Shown one piece after another: positions 37,395 to 45,516 of a DNA stretch of 64,000 nucleotides; the stretch's first letter is position 1, and each line of letters begins with the position of its first letter. The stretch is from the NCBI RefSeq assembly GCF_002215215.1, contig NZ_CP018632.1, positions 4,584,501-4,648,500 on the forward strand, given 5' to 3'. A program made the position numbers and the translations under genes. The notes beneath the pieces are model-generated. The model saw nothing but the letters and a program-made list of their open reading frames with translations, was not told the DNA's origin and ran no database searches. This stretch comes from Granulosicoccus antarcticus IMCC3135 (GTDB lineage Bacteria > Pseudomonadota > Gammaproteobacteria > Granulosicoccales > Granulosicoccaceae).

Positions 37395-38932
37395 CGATTC
37401 ATGCTGAGTTGCATAGCCAGATTCTACGGCTTCACTTTGTCGAGCACTGGGGTGTCAATACCATCGCCCGCCAGCTGCATATTCATCACAGCGTGGTTGA
37501 ACGTGTACTGAGCCAGGTTGGTGTGCCACAATCTGAGCGAACCGAGTCACGATCGATACGCGATCCCTACAACGACTTCATCGTAGCCACGCTGGACAAG
37601 TTCCCCGATCTGACCGCTACTCGCCTATATGTGATGGCATGTAATCGCGGGTATAACGGGTGTTCCAGTCACTTTCGTGCTCGCGTGGCGGAGCTGCGTC
37701 CCCGGAAAAATCCGGAGGCCTTCCAGCGTCTCAAGACTTTTCCAGGAGAACAAATGCAATGTGACTGGGGCTCATTCGGTCATCTGCAAATCGGCCGGGC
37801 CAAGCGTCCGTTGATGGCCTTTGTGATGGTGCTTTCCTGGAGCCGCATGATCTTCGTACGCTTCTATCTTAACGCACGCATGGAGAGTTTTCTGCGGGGA
37901 CATGTTGCTGCCTTCGAGCATCTCGGCGTTGCTCGAGTTGTATTGTACGACAACCTGAAATCGGCTGTCATTCAACGCCACGGTGATGCGATCACATTCA
38001 ATCCCGAACTGCTAAAACTCTCGGCACACTATCGTTTCGAACCGCGCCCCTGCGCACCGTACAGGGGGAATGAGAAGGGCCGAGTTGAAAGAGGAGTTCG
38101 TTTTATACGCGAGAATTTCTTTGCGGCCCGTGACTTCCGTGATCTGGATGATCTGAATAGACAGGCCGACCAATGGTGCACTGAGCACAGTACCCAACGC
38201 CCTTGCCAGGCGGATACATCAATCACGGTCGGTGAAGCGTTTGAAAAGGAGAAGGAGCACCTGATTGCATTACCGGACAATCCGTATCCAGCCGATGATC
38301 GGGTCAGTGTGTCCATCGGAAAAACACCGTACGCACGCTACGATCTCAACGATTATAGCTTGCCACACACTCATGTGCGTCGCGTGCTGACAGTACTTGC
38401 CTCGATGGGCACGGTGCGAATCACTGATGGTGCCAAGGTGATTGCCAGCCATGTTCGCAGTTATGGTAAAGGCGAACAGATTGAAGATCCTGCGCATCTG
38501 CAGGCACTCGTTAACTACAAGCGTCGGGGGCGTGCACACCGCGGCCAGGATCGGCTTTCGCAGTCTGCACCGAGCAGTACTGCACTACTGACACAAGGCG
38601 CCAAGCGTGGCTACCGGCCTAGCCAGGTGGTTGCCCAGCTACTGAACCTGCTGGACAGCTACGGGGCACAGGAGCTTGAACACGCCATTGCAGAGGCATT
38701 GAGACAACAGGTTCCACATCCCAATGCTGTGCGCATTGTGCTTGAACGACGGCGTGATGAGCACAACCGTCCACCACCACTGATCGTACCCTTGCCAGCT
38801 AACGCACGCGCTAATCACATTGTCGTGCGCCCGGGCTCATTGGATTGCTATGACCAGTTGAGCGACAACGACAACGACAACGACAACGACAATAGCGTGC
38901 CGGGAGAGACAGATGACGACTCCATTAAATAG
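37391..38932 (+). CDS. istA: IS21-family transposase IstA
   Basis: A 513-residue DDE transposase. An N-terminal helix-turn-helix (EHWGVNTIARQLHIHHSVVE) precedes the catalytic core, with Asp in MQCDWGSFGHLQ, Asp in VLYDNLKSAV and Glu in NEKGRVERGVRFIRENFF. The C-terminal Mu-transposase-like beta domain includes TPYARYDLNDYSLPHTHVRR. Near its end a GACAAC hexamer repeat encodes alternating Asp-Asn. It overlaps istB by 20 bp. Confidence 0.95.
   Translation: MTIHAELHSQILRLHFVEHWGVNTIARQLHIHHSVVERVLSQVGVPQSERTESRSIRDPYNDFIVATLDKFPDLTATRLYVMACNRGYNGCSSHFRARVAELRPRKNPEAFQRLKTFPGEQMQCDWGSFGHLQIGRAKRPLMAFVMVLSWSRMIFVRFYLNARMESFLRGHVAAFEHLGVARVVLYDNLKSAVIQRHGDAITFNPELLKLSAHYRFEPRPCAPYRGNEKGRVERGVRFIRENFFAARDFRDLDDLNRQADQWCTEHSTQRPCQADTSITVGEAFEKEKEHLIALPDNPYPADDRVSVSIGKTPYARYDLNDYSLPHTHVRRVLTVLASMGTVRITDGAKVIASHVRSYGKGEQIEDPAHLQALVNYKRRGRAHRGQDRLSQSAPSSTALLTQGAKRGYRPSQVVAQLLNLLDSYGAQELEHAIAEALRQQVPHPNAVRIVLERRRDEHNRPPPLIVPLPANARANHIVVRPGSLDCYDQLSDNDNDNDNDNSVPGETDDDSIK
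38864..38893 (+). repeat. Hexanucleotide tandem repeat in istA
   Basis: Five tandem units of GACAAC (last unit GACAAT) encode Asp-Asn repeats in the acidic tail of IstA. Copy-number change would keep the frame. Confidence 0.85.
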
Positions 38933-39704
38933 TGAATTACAACAACGCGCCCTGGCCTTGAAACTTCATGGCCTTCTAGCACATTGGGATGAACTCTCAA
39001 AGGATCAGATTGCCTGGATCCCCTCTTTGCTGCAGTGGGAAGAGGTAGAACGAACACAGCGCGGCCTTGAACGACGTCTAAGCAGCGCTCACATTGGGCG
39101 CTTCAAGCCACTGGCAGACTTCGACTGGCAATGGCCTGAACAATGCGACAAAGGCGCCATCTCGGAGCTGATGAATCTGGAGTTTATTCACGAGACAAGC
39201 AATATCATACTGATCGGTTCAAATGGCTTGGGCAAATCCACTGTGGCTCAAAACATCACGCATGAAGCGGTGATGCAAGGTCATACCGCGTTGTATGTCA
39301 ATGCTGCCGAAATGCTTGGAGATCTGGCATCACAGGATGGTGATAACGCGTTGCGACGCCGGCTCAGATATTACGCTCACCCCTCATTGCTGGTCATTGA
39401 TGAGTTGGGCTATCTGTCCTATGGCGATCGACATGCGGATCTTCTATTTGAGATCGTCAACCGTCGCTACGAGAAGAAGCCGATCATTGTTACTACCAAC
39501 AAACCGTTTAGCGAATGGGCATCCATGTTCCCCAACAACGGCAGTGTGGTCTCCATTGTTGATCGACTGGTGCATCATTCAGAAATACTGGTGATCAAGG
39601 GTGAATCGTATCGAGTCCATGAGGCCAAAAAAAGAGCAGCTTCAAAGAAAGGGACCCGAGCCAAAGTGACAAGAACGCCCAAACCAAAAGGCAAAGACTC
39701 ATGA
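38913..39704 (+). CDS. istB: IS21-family helper ATPase IstB
   Basis: A 263-residue AAA+ protein of the IstB/DnaC type. Walker A is GSNGLGKST, Walker B is LLVIDELGYLS, and the sensor region reads PIIVTTNKPFSEWASMF. It assembles on target DNA and activates IstA. The C-terminus is strongly basic (KKRAASKKGTRAKVTRTPKP). It overlaps istA upstream and the acidic accessory gene downstream. Confidence 0.95.
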   Translation: MTTPLNSELQQRALALKLHGLLAHWDELSKDQIAWIPSLLQWEEVERTQRGLERRLSSAHIGRFKPLADFDWQWPEQCDKGAISELMNLEFIHETSNIILIGSNGLGKSTVAQNITHEAVMQGHTALYVNAAEMLGDLASQDGDNALRRRLRYYAHPSLLVIDELGYLSYGDRHADLLFEIVNRRYEKKPIIVTTNKPFSEWASMFPNNGSVVSIVDRLVHHSEILVIKGESYRVHEAKKRAASKKGTRAKVTRTPKPKGKDS

Positions 39705-40210
39705 ACTCACGTTGTGTTGATGTGGCCTTCTACTGGACGCCAGAGGAAGCTGCCGCCATTGTTGATTATCTTGACCGTTTGCGCGATACGGTTTGGGAGC
39801 TCTACAGCGAGGACATCATAGAGTGCCGCACGCCGGAGCTTGATGAGCAATGTGATCCACGCCAGCGGCATCTTTGTTTTGACGATGAAATAGACCGAAT
39901 GGCAGGGGATGATAAACAGGAATCGACCTCATGTAACCAGTCCGGTAGAACCTCACAAGAGCCGGGTGTGATGAACGACAAAACCAAACTATGGGACGCA
40001 CTGCCATCAATCGACGCTCTGTCCTCACTGAGTGACGAGGATATCGGTGAAATGCATAATTTGCTCCGTGCGCTATTGCACGCCTGCGAAGAACTCTACA
40101 AGGATCCGATAAGGCGCATGGGCGAACAAAGACATCAAGAACTTCACCCCCCGTGGAAGCGTGGCCTGTCCCGATCGTCAATGCCCAACTGGGACGACGA
40201 GGACTTCTAA
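39701..40210 (+). CDS. IS21-associated acidic accessory protein
   Basis: A 169-residue protein starting on an ATGA overlap with istB. The N-terminal block FYWTPEEAAAIVDYLDRLRD resembles small proteins found at the end of some IS21 operons. The remainder is acidic with possible helices (LSDEDIGEMHNLLRALLHAC) and ends PNWDDEDF. Role unknown. Confidence 0.6.
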   Translation: MNSRCVDVAFYWTPEEAAAIVDYLDRLRDTVWELYSEDIIECRTPELDEQCDPRQRHLCFDDEIDRMAGDDKQESTSCNQSGRTSQEPGVMNDKTKLWDALPSIDALSSLSDEDIGEMHNLLRALLHACEELYKDPIRRMGEQRHQELHPPWKRGLSRSSMPNWDDEDF

Positions 40211-40233
40211 CAAAGACATGCTTTTCTAGCATC

Positions 40234-40253
40234 TGGATCCTGCGGGGTCCAGT
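40234..40253 (+). terminator. Hairpin at the right end of the IS21-family element
   Basis: CTGGATCC / GGGTCCAG 8-bp stem (one G-T pair) with TGCG loop lies 24 bp past the last gene of the element. No clear T-run follows. Confidence 0.45.
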
Positions 40254-40290
40254 GTCAGGCAGTCTCATTTATTGAAAAACTCTCCGGCAA

Positions 40291-40876
40291 ATAGCCGCGC
40301 TTTTGATCCAGCAAAGACAACAGGCAAGCCTGGACACCGTCATGGCTTTCATGGGCGCGATGGGGGCCGGTGAGATGGAAAAGATGATGTCACTGATGGC
40401 CGACAACATGGTCTGGCACAACGAGGGCGACAAGAGCATGCCATGGATCGGACCCTGGGAAGGCAAAGAGGCAATCCTGAAGTTCCTGCCCGTCTTCTGC
40501 GAGAATTTCCAGACGACTCAATGGGAAAACACTGATGCATTTGCCTCGGGTGACACTGTCGCAGTCTTTGGAAAAATGAACGGGATCACAACACATTCGG
40601 GCAAGGAAATCGGTGAATTCACATTCGCTCTGCGAGCCAAGGTTCGCGACGGTCAGGTCGTCCTCTGGCACTGGTTTGAAGACAGCTTCGCCGTTAGGGA
40701 TTGTGAAATAATTAAGTATCAATTTTCAGGTGTTCCTGCGCCTGTCCGGCAAGGCGTGAGAAGGGCGAATAGCCGGCTATTCAACCGCCGAACAACGCAG
40801 CAGGGCAGGATGCAGGGACGACTGAAAATGATAGTTAATTGTTTCACGATCCCTTAGTCAGGCGTTTCACGGTTAA
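40291..40876 (+). pseudogene. SnoaL-like domain of the interrupted secreted protein (3' part)
   Basis: From the IS edge the frame reads IAALLIQQRQQASLDTVMAF, then a full SnoaL-type cone fold (GAMGAGEMEKMMSLMADNMV, NEGDKSMPWIGPWEGKEAIL, LRAKVRDGQVVLWHWFEDSF). At codon ...FAV a 157-bp MITE enters and replaces the natural end. Taking out the MITE and one TTA copy gives ...DSFAVSQAFHG and a stop at 40874-40876, just before the AGGA of the next gene. So this was the first gene of an operon with the lipoprotein gene. As it stands it lacks a start signal and its native C-terminus. Confidence 0.75.
40697..40853. mobile_element. 157-bp MITE-like element
   Basis: The ends GGGATTGTGAAATAATTAAG and the complement of the right end (GGGATCGTGAAACAATTAAC) match at most positions, and homology continues inward through TTTCAG and CCTGC for over 45 bp per arm. 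The centre is the perfect palindrome GAATAGCCGGCTATTC (40767-40782). Flanking direct repeats are TTA (40694-40696 and 40854-40856). No coding capacity; it must be mobilised in trans. Confidence 0.8.
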
Positions 40877-40889
40877 AGGAATTTCTCAT

Positions 40890-41765
40890 ATGCTTAATAC
40901 ACGAACCCTGCTCCCGATTGGCCTTGTCGCACTTGCGCTGGTTGGCTGCTCAGATGATGATGATAATTCCAGCAACACCACACTGGAACCGACACAGACA
41001 GAAAGAGCACTTGCCGTACTCGATAGCATCGCCTCTGGCGATATCACCGACTTTACCGCTTTCGTCAGTGCTGACAACTACACACAGCACAACCTTGGAT
41101 TCCCGGATGGTAGAGCAACCCTGTCAGAGGCTATTGATTCCGGCGCACTGAGTGGCACCACTGTCGAGAATGTTAGAGTCTTTGAAGACAATGACATCGT
41201 ATTCCTGCACTCCATCTACGGCGGAACCTGGAACGGTGGCGTACCACAGGTCGGCTTCGACGTATTCCGTTTCGAAGAGGGTCAGGTCGTTGAACACTGG
41301 GACAACCTGGCTAACGTTGAAGATGATGGTGACGATTCCACCCAGACAAATGGCACATTGACGATCGATACAACAGTCGATACAGAAAGCAGTCGAACAC
41401 TCGTAGCGAACACGATGCAAGCACTGTTCATCAACGGCGAGTGGAGCACGGTCACCGACTACTTCGATGAGGAAAACTACCAGCAACACAGCGTTGGTGC
41501 AGGCACCGACTTCACCGGTATTTCACAAATTGCCGCCAGCATCCCTGAAGGCAGCCCTTTCTATTCCTCAATGGAATACCTGTACGCAGACCATGACTTC
41601 GTACTGACAATGTCAGAAGGCTTCCCCGATGCTGACACGGGATTGAGCGATGCCTATTACGACCTGTTCCGGGTTGCTGACGGCCAGATCGTCGAGCACT
41701 GGGACATCATCCAGAGCATTCCGGATGAAAGTACCTGGGCCAATTTGACATCCTCCCCTCCCTGA
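40890..41765 (+). CDS. Lipoprotein with two SnoaL-like domains, 3' end altered by IS insertion
   Basis: A 291-residue predicted lipoprotein: signal MLNTRTLLPIGLVALALVGC with lipobox LVGC, then an acidic linker (SDDDDNSS). Two tandem SnoaL-type domains follow (~30-150 and ~165-285), each ending in a similar phrase: FRFEEGQVVEHWDNLANVED and FRVADGQIVEHWDIIQSIPD. AGGA precedes ATG 40890. The last six residues and stop (LTSSPP) come from a TnpB-type IS that begins at 41745; without it the gene would end ...TWANVNQV. The loss is small, so the protein is probably functional. Ligand unknown. Confidence 0.78.
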   Translation: MLNTRTLLPIGLVALALVGCSDDDDNSSNTTLEPTQTERALAVLDSIASGDITDFTAFVSADNYTQHNLGFPDGRATLSEAIDSGALSGTTVENVRVFEDNDIVFLHSIYGGTWNGGVPQVGFDVFRFEEGQVVEHWDNLANVEDDGDDSTQTNGTLTIDTTVDTESSRTLVANTMQALFINGEWSTVTDYFDEENYQQHSVGAGTDFTGISQIAASIPEGSPFYSSMEYLYADHDFVLTMSEGFPDADTGLSDAYYDLFRVADGQIVEHWDIIQSIPDESTWANLTSSPP

Positions 41766-41787
41766 ATAAAGGGGATTCCTACGGCGT

Positions 41788-43026
41788 TCAAGCACATGCC
41801 TGAATCACTTCGGTGGGTTCCTGCTTCACTGGGGCTGCCTCAATTGCATGTTCGTGCAATTCAGGTCTGACGTCCCCTCCACAGGCCATCACGGCGTGTC
41901 CCGCCGCTACGATATTCTTTGCCGCATTGACATCGGCATTCTCTGCATGCCCACAAGACACACAGCAGAAGCTCTCTTGAATTTTGCGGTTCTCTTGCGC
42001 TACATGGCCACAGCCTGAGCATTGCTGACTGGTGTACTGAGCCGGCACCACAATCAAATCACCACCCACCCATTTGAGCTTGTAGCTCAGCTGTCGACGG
42101 AATTCACCCCAGCCTTGATCGAGAATTGCTCGATTGAGACCCGATTTCGCCTTGACGCTTTTTCCTGGAGCTTGTCGGGTGCCAGAAGCCGAACGAGACA
42201 TATTGCTGACCTTCAGGTCTTCGATACACACCACTGCGTGGTTTTGACTAATGAGGTGTGATTTCTGATGCAGGTAGTCTGCTCGGACATTGGCTATTCG
42301 AATATACAGGCGGGCGATTTTCGCTTTCTGTTTTTTCCAATTGCGGGAATACTTGCACTGACGAGCCAGGGCTCGCTGTGCGTGTGCCAATTGTCGTCGA
42401 AGTTGTGCAAAACTGTTCTTCGGCAAATGAATGACACCGTCGCTTTGTGCTGCAAAAACGGTGATGCCCAAGTCGAGACCAATCGCTGTTGTGGATGGGT
42501 GTAGAGGAGTCTCAACCTGTTGTGCAGTCTGGACAGAAAAAAACCACTTACCACCTCGCTCACTGACGGTGATATTGCGTAGCGTGCCGATGACATTACG
42601 GCTGTTTCGGTAGCGCATCCAGCCTAACTTAGGTAGAAAAATACGATTGTTGGCCTGATCAAGCTTGAACTGTTTGGGTTCTGGAAAGCGAAAGCTATTA
42701 CCACGGCCTTTCTTTTTGTACTTAGGGAAAGCAGCGCGTTTGGCAAAGAAATTCTGATAGGCCCGATCAAGATCTTTGAGCGATTGCTGCAACGCTTGAG
42801 CAGGTGCTAGTTGAAGCCACAGCGTGTCTTTATCTTTACGCCAGATTGTCAGATTTTTGCACATCTGGGCATAGCTGATGTACTTGAGTTCGGCCTTATG
42901 GTTCTCTTGCTGAAGTGCCAATGCCTTGTTGTAGACGAACCGGGAACTACCTGCAAACTGCCACAGTTGGCGGGTTTGTTCACCATTGGGGCGTAGCTCG
43001 AATTTGAAGGCTTGTAGACGTTCCAT
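41788..43026 (-). CDS. tnpB: TnpB RNA-guided nuclease (IS605 family)
   Basis: A 412-residue TnpB. RuvC residues are in GLDLGITVFAAQSDG (Asp), VVCIEDLKVSNMSR (Glu) and NADVNAAKNI (Asp), all present; the zinc ribbon is CSGCG...CVSCG. ATG 43026 starts MERLQAFKFELRP, the usual family start; an open frame to 43119 is rejected. It should cut DNA guided by an omega-RNA made from its own 3' end and the right end of the element. The predicted guide would be the flank beginning ATTGGCCCAGGTACTTTC on the minus strand. Confidence 0.93.
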   Translation of the reverse strand: MERLQAFKFELRPNGEQTRQLWQFAGSSRFVYNKALALQQENHKAELKYISYAQMCKNLTIWRKDKDTLWLQLAPAQALQQSLKDLDRAYQNFFAKRAAFPKYKKKGRGNSFRFPEPKQFKLDQANNRIFLPKLGWMRYRNSRNVIGTLRNITVSERGGKWFFSVQTAQQVETPLHPSTTAIGLDLGITVFAAQSDGVIHLPKNSFAQLRRQLAHAQRALARQCKYSRNWKKQKAKIARLYIRIANVRADYLHQKSHLISQNHAVVCIEDLKVSNMSRSASGTRQAPGKSVKAKSGLNRAILDQGWGEFRRQLSYKLKWVGGDLIVVPAQYTSQQCSGCGHVAQENRKIQESFCCVSCGHAENADVNAAKNIVAAGHAVMACGGDVRPELHEHAIEAAPVKQEPTEVIQACA

Positions 43027-43173
43027 GAACTGAATAATACACTGGACCGATAGAGAGTATGCCACAGACATCCATTGAATACTGTTTTTATAAACAGCTA
43101 TCCGAGAATGTGTTATCACTATCGAATCAAGGAAATCTTTGAGCTGGACGAGAAAGAGGCTTCGCCTCTAGCG

Positions 43174-45010
43174 ATCGGGATAGGGGCCGACCGAAGTCGG
43201 GCCCCTCCCACACCACCCGGCATGCGGGTCCGCACCGGGCGGTTCGAGAAGTTGAGGTCATGAGAGACGAGGTACACCGAGGCTATCGTAGTACTTTACC
43301 GATAGAATAAGGTGCAATCCCGAAAGGCTGTTGTGCCAACAACGTTTGCTAGAGCAAGCGATGAGCTTAGCCAACTCCTGCGAGGCACCGAGACGACGTA
43401 AAGCGTCATACGCCGTACGGCCGCGTCGCCAGTGCTTGAGCTGGATAGCCCGCAATCGGCGTCGTATCCAGCCATCCAGATCACGGAAGATTTTCGGCGT
43501 TTGTGCCAGATGAAAGTAAGCCTTCCATCCGGGAATGAAACTCCGAAGTTCTACCGCAACTTGGACAAGGCTGCGACCACCGACGCGACGTGTGATCTGC
43601 CGGATGCGCTGCTTGAACTTGACGATTGCCGAGGGCGATACCGCGATCTTGACCGTGTTCCCACTCCACCGCCGTAAGCAGTAGCCCAGAAATTTACGAC
43701 CAAACACGGGCCCGACTGCAGTCTTTGCCTCGTTCACCCGAAGGTGCAGTTTTGCATACAGCTTCCGAAGAGAGCGCAGTACCCGTTCCCCCGCCCGTTG
43801 ACTACGAACATACACATTGCAGTCATCGGCGTATCGGGCAAACTTGTGTCCGCGCCTCTCCAGAGCCTGATCCACTTCGTCCAACAGCACATTAGCCAGT
43901 AACGGTGAAAGAGGGGAGCCTTGTACGGTTCCCTCCAAGCGTTCCACCAATACGCCGTTGATCATGACGCCAGCTCGAAGAAATCGTCGAATCAACCGAA
44001 GAACGGCCTTATCGTCGATTCGCTTACTCAGCCGGTCCATGAGAACGTCGTGATTGACCCTGTCGAAAAATTTCTCAAGATCCAAATCAACCACCACCTG
44101 ATAGCCTTGTTGCACACACTGCTGTGCATGGAGCACAGCGTCATGAGCACTTCGACCCGGGCGAAAGCCGTAGCTGAATTCCGAAAACGTCGGGTCAAGC
44201 AGGGGTTGCAGTACTTGCAACAGTGCCTGCTGGATCAGGCGATCAATGACGGTGGGTATCCCCAATTCCCTGGAGCCTCCACCCGGTTTCGGAATTTCCA
44301 CGCGTCGCACGGCCGATGGCCGATAACTACCGCGCAGCAATTCATCCCGGATCACTGGCCACTGGGTTTGAAGATATTCAATCGTTTGAGTGATTGAAAG
44401 ACCGTCTACGCCCGCACTACCTTTATTGGCTTTGACGCGTTTCCACGCCTCCACCATGTTCTCTCGCGAGAGCGCCTGCTCAAGCAGATTCTCCCGCCCC
44501 AAGCTTTCGGTTCGTTGAGGCACCGACACCGCTTCACCGCGTGCAGGAAACTTTCGGGCTTCACCCGTTCGTCTCTCACTGCGCCTCGATCTCCCGAGTT
44601 TCTGGTGCTTTGCTTTGTCGAGCGTCATCGTCTTCTAGCTCTCCTTCTCGTTTAGCCCTTCATCGCATGATGACGACTACTATGGCCTCTGCTGACTTCT
44701 CACTCCGACCAGACGATCGTCGCCCTTTCAGGCACAAGGTGAGATCTCCCCGGGTAAGACTGCAATCCTTCCCCACACAACCGCCGAATCTACATTATCT
44801 CCCTTTGACCACAAGAGCTTCGCGATGATAGGCCCGCTCGCCCTGGTTGATAACGCCTCAATATTCGGTTCTTGTTCATCGGCTCGTGGTTTCGCTAGAC
44901 ACTTCCTCCCCACGCTTGGTCGCCCTTGCGCAGTTGTGCTTCACTTCGGTCGCTATGGTCAGCTTCCGGGAGGACTTTCACCTCCAAGATTGCACCCATG
45001 CCGGGCGCAC
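43174..45010 (-). mobile_element. Group II intron (1837 bp)
   Basis: The 5' end reads GTGCGCCCGGCATGGGTGCA on the minus strand from 45010, the classic bacterial group II start. Domain V lies about 43211-43246 (GAACCGCCCGGTGCGGAC...GGGTGGTGTGGGAG pattern) and domain VI ends ...CCCTATCCCGAT at 43174. The intron-encoded protein is inside domain IV. It is inserted 8 nt after the left-end hairpin of the TnpB element, which fits the preference of group IIC introns for terminator-like hairpins. Confidence 0.85.
43258..44628 (-). CDS. ltrA: Group II intron reverse transcriptase/maturase
   Basis: A 456-residue intron-encoded protein. RT palm motifs are visible: VVDLDLEKFFDRVNHD, GTVQGSPLSPLLANVLLDE and the catalytic FARYADDCNVYV. 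A maturase domain follows (~350-440), and it ends GVPRLS. No HNH endonuclease domain is present, so retrohoming would use other priming. The frame is intact, so both splicing and mobility are possible. Confidence 0.95.
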   Translation of the reverse strand: MTLDKAKHQKLGRSRRSERRTGEARKFPARGEAVSVPQRTESLGRENLLEQALSRENMVEAWKRVKANKGSAGVDGLSITQTIEYLQTQWPVIRDELLRGSYRPSAVRRVEIPKPGGGSRELGIPTVIDRLIQQALLQVLQPLLDPTFSEFSYGFRPGRSAHDAVLHAQQCVQQGYQVVVDLDLEKFFDRVNHDVLMDRLSKRIDDKAVLRLIRRFLRAGVMINGVLVERLEGTVQGSPLSPLLANVLLDEVDQALERRGHKFARYADDCNVYVRSQRAGERVLRSLRKLYAKLHLRVNEAKTAVGPVFGRKFLGYCLRRWSGNTVKIAVSPSAIVKFKQRIRQITRRVGGRSLVQVAVELRSFIPGWKAYFHLAQTPKIFRDLDGWIRRRLRAIQLKHWRRGRTAYDALRRLGASQELAKLIACSSKRCWHNSLSGLHLILSVKYYDSLGVPRLS

Positions 45011-45076
45011 CTATCCATCCCCGCCCTGAAGGACGGGGCTTTCCGCGCGTTGAGGTAAATCAAGTTTGATAATCGT

Positions 45077-45114
45077 GTCAGGGCAGATGACGACTGCCTG
45101 TCGTCTGGCCTGAC
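45077..45114 (+). terminator. Hairpin downstream of the lipoprotein gene's original end
   Basis: Long stem GTCAGG-x-CAGA-x-GACGA / TCGTC-TG-x-CCTGAC with a small loop. It lies just after the reconstructed stop codon of the lipoprotein gene (45067-45069), so it probably was that gene's terminator before the TnpB element entered. Confidence 0.6.
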
Positions 45115-45183
45115 GCTGGTTTCAGAGCACTACTGACATTTTCCAATGCGAAAGCCTTTCCCATGTTGGGAGACTAAAACACT

Positions 45184-45516
45184 ATGACACATAAATTCGC
45201 ACTGGCAGCCACAGTTGCATTACTCGTAAGCTGCGCCACAACCGTTGCACAGGCACAAGAACTCTGTGCACCTGATATCGACTTCAAAAGCGCCGTGGGT
45301 CACGACCAGGCACCAAGCTCGCTTGCGACTCTGAACTCGGCATTTAAATCGGCTTCCAAAAACGATCAGAACGATCTGGTATTCGTCTATTCAAAAGTTA
45401 CCAGTGATACTGGGGTGTCAGCCGTTGTTGACTTGTTTCGGGTACGAGACAATATTCTGGTAGAGCATTGGGATGTCGTGCAGCAAGTGCCTGCGGATGA
45501 AGAGATTTTCGCATAG
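45184..45516 (+). CDS. Small secreted SnoaL-like protein, probably shortened
   Basis: A 110-residue protein with signal peptide MTHKFALAATVALLVSCATT and cleavage near AQAQ-E. The mature part has only the C-terminal half of a SnoaL domain: NDLVFVYSKVTSDTGVSAVV then DLFRVRDNILVEHWDVVQQV, close in wording to both domains of the lipoprotein at 40890. The N-terminal helices of the fold are reduced to a short Ser/Ala/Asn-rich linker, so an internal deletion is likely. GGGAGA lies about 14 nt upstream. Confidence 0.6.
   Translation: MTHKFALAATVALLVSCATTVAQAQELCAPDIDFKSAVGHDQAPSSLATLNSAFKSASKNDQNDLVFVYSKVTSDTGVSAVVDLFRVRDNILVEHWDVVQQVPADEEIFA

Larger units (their letters stand above)
36630..40290 (+). 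mobile_element. IS21-family insertion sequence with two accessory genes
   Basis: A 3661-bp element bounded by short inverted ends TTGCCGGGGAG (left) and CTCTCCGGCAA (right), flanked by the direct repeat ATAG at 36626-36629 and 40291-40294. It carries four overlapping genes: a zinc-ribbon protein, IstA transposase, IstB helper ATPase and a 169-residue acidic protein. Each reading frame is open, so it may be active. It interrupts a secreted SnoaL-like gene. The ends are read by eye and imperfect beyond about 12 bp. Confidence 0.8.
41745..45054 (-). mobile_element. IS200/IS605-superfamily TnpB-only element carrying a group II intron
   Basis: A 3310-bp insertion read on the minus strand. Its left end is flanked by TTAC (complement of 45055-45058) and starts CTCAA, with hairpin CCCCG/CGGGG around 45019-45038. 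Its right end is TTGACATCC at 41745 (plus strand) with hairpin CCCCT/AGGGG. No TnpA transposase is present. A 1.84-kb group II intron interrupts the left end; the IS without it is 1473 bp. TTAC outside the left end and TCAA at the right end resemble IS608 cleavage sites, which is family knowledge. Confidence 0.75.

Noticed and set aside
39816-40268. 150-codon minus-strand frame over the last IS21 gene
   Set aside because: It is the shadow of the overlapping accessory gene and has no independent signals.
40303-40857. 184-codon frame taken as an intact gene
   Set aside because: It begins with a TTG just inside the IS21 edge, has no ribosome-binding site, and its last 50 codons are MITE sequence.
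41788-43026. TnpB considered as a Cas12 effector with a CRISPR array nearby
   Set aside because: Length, IS-type ends and lack of any repeat-spacer array fit an ordinary IS605-type TnpB.
44541-44828. Plus-strand frame over the 5' part of the group II intron
   Set aside because: It is antisense to structured intron RNA and the RT start; composition is explained by the intron.
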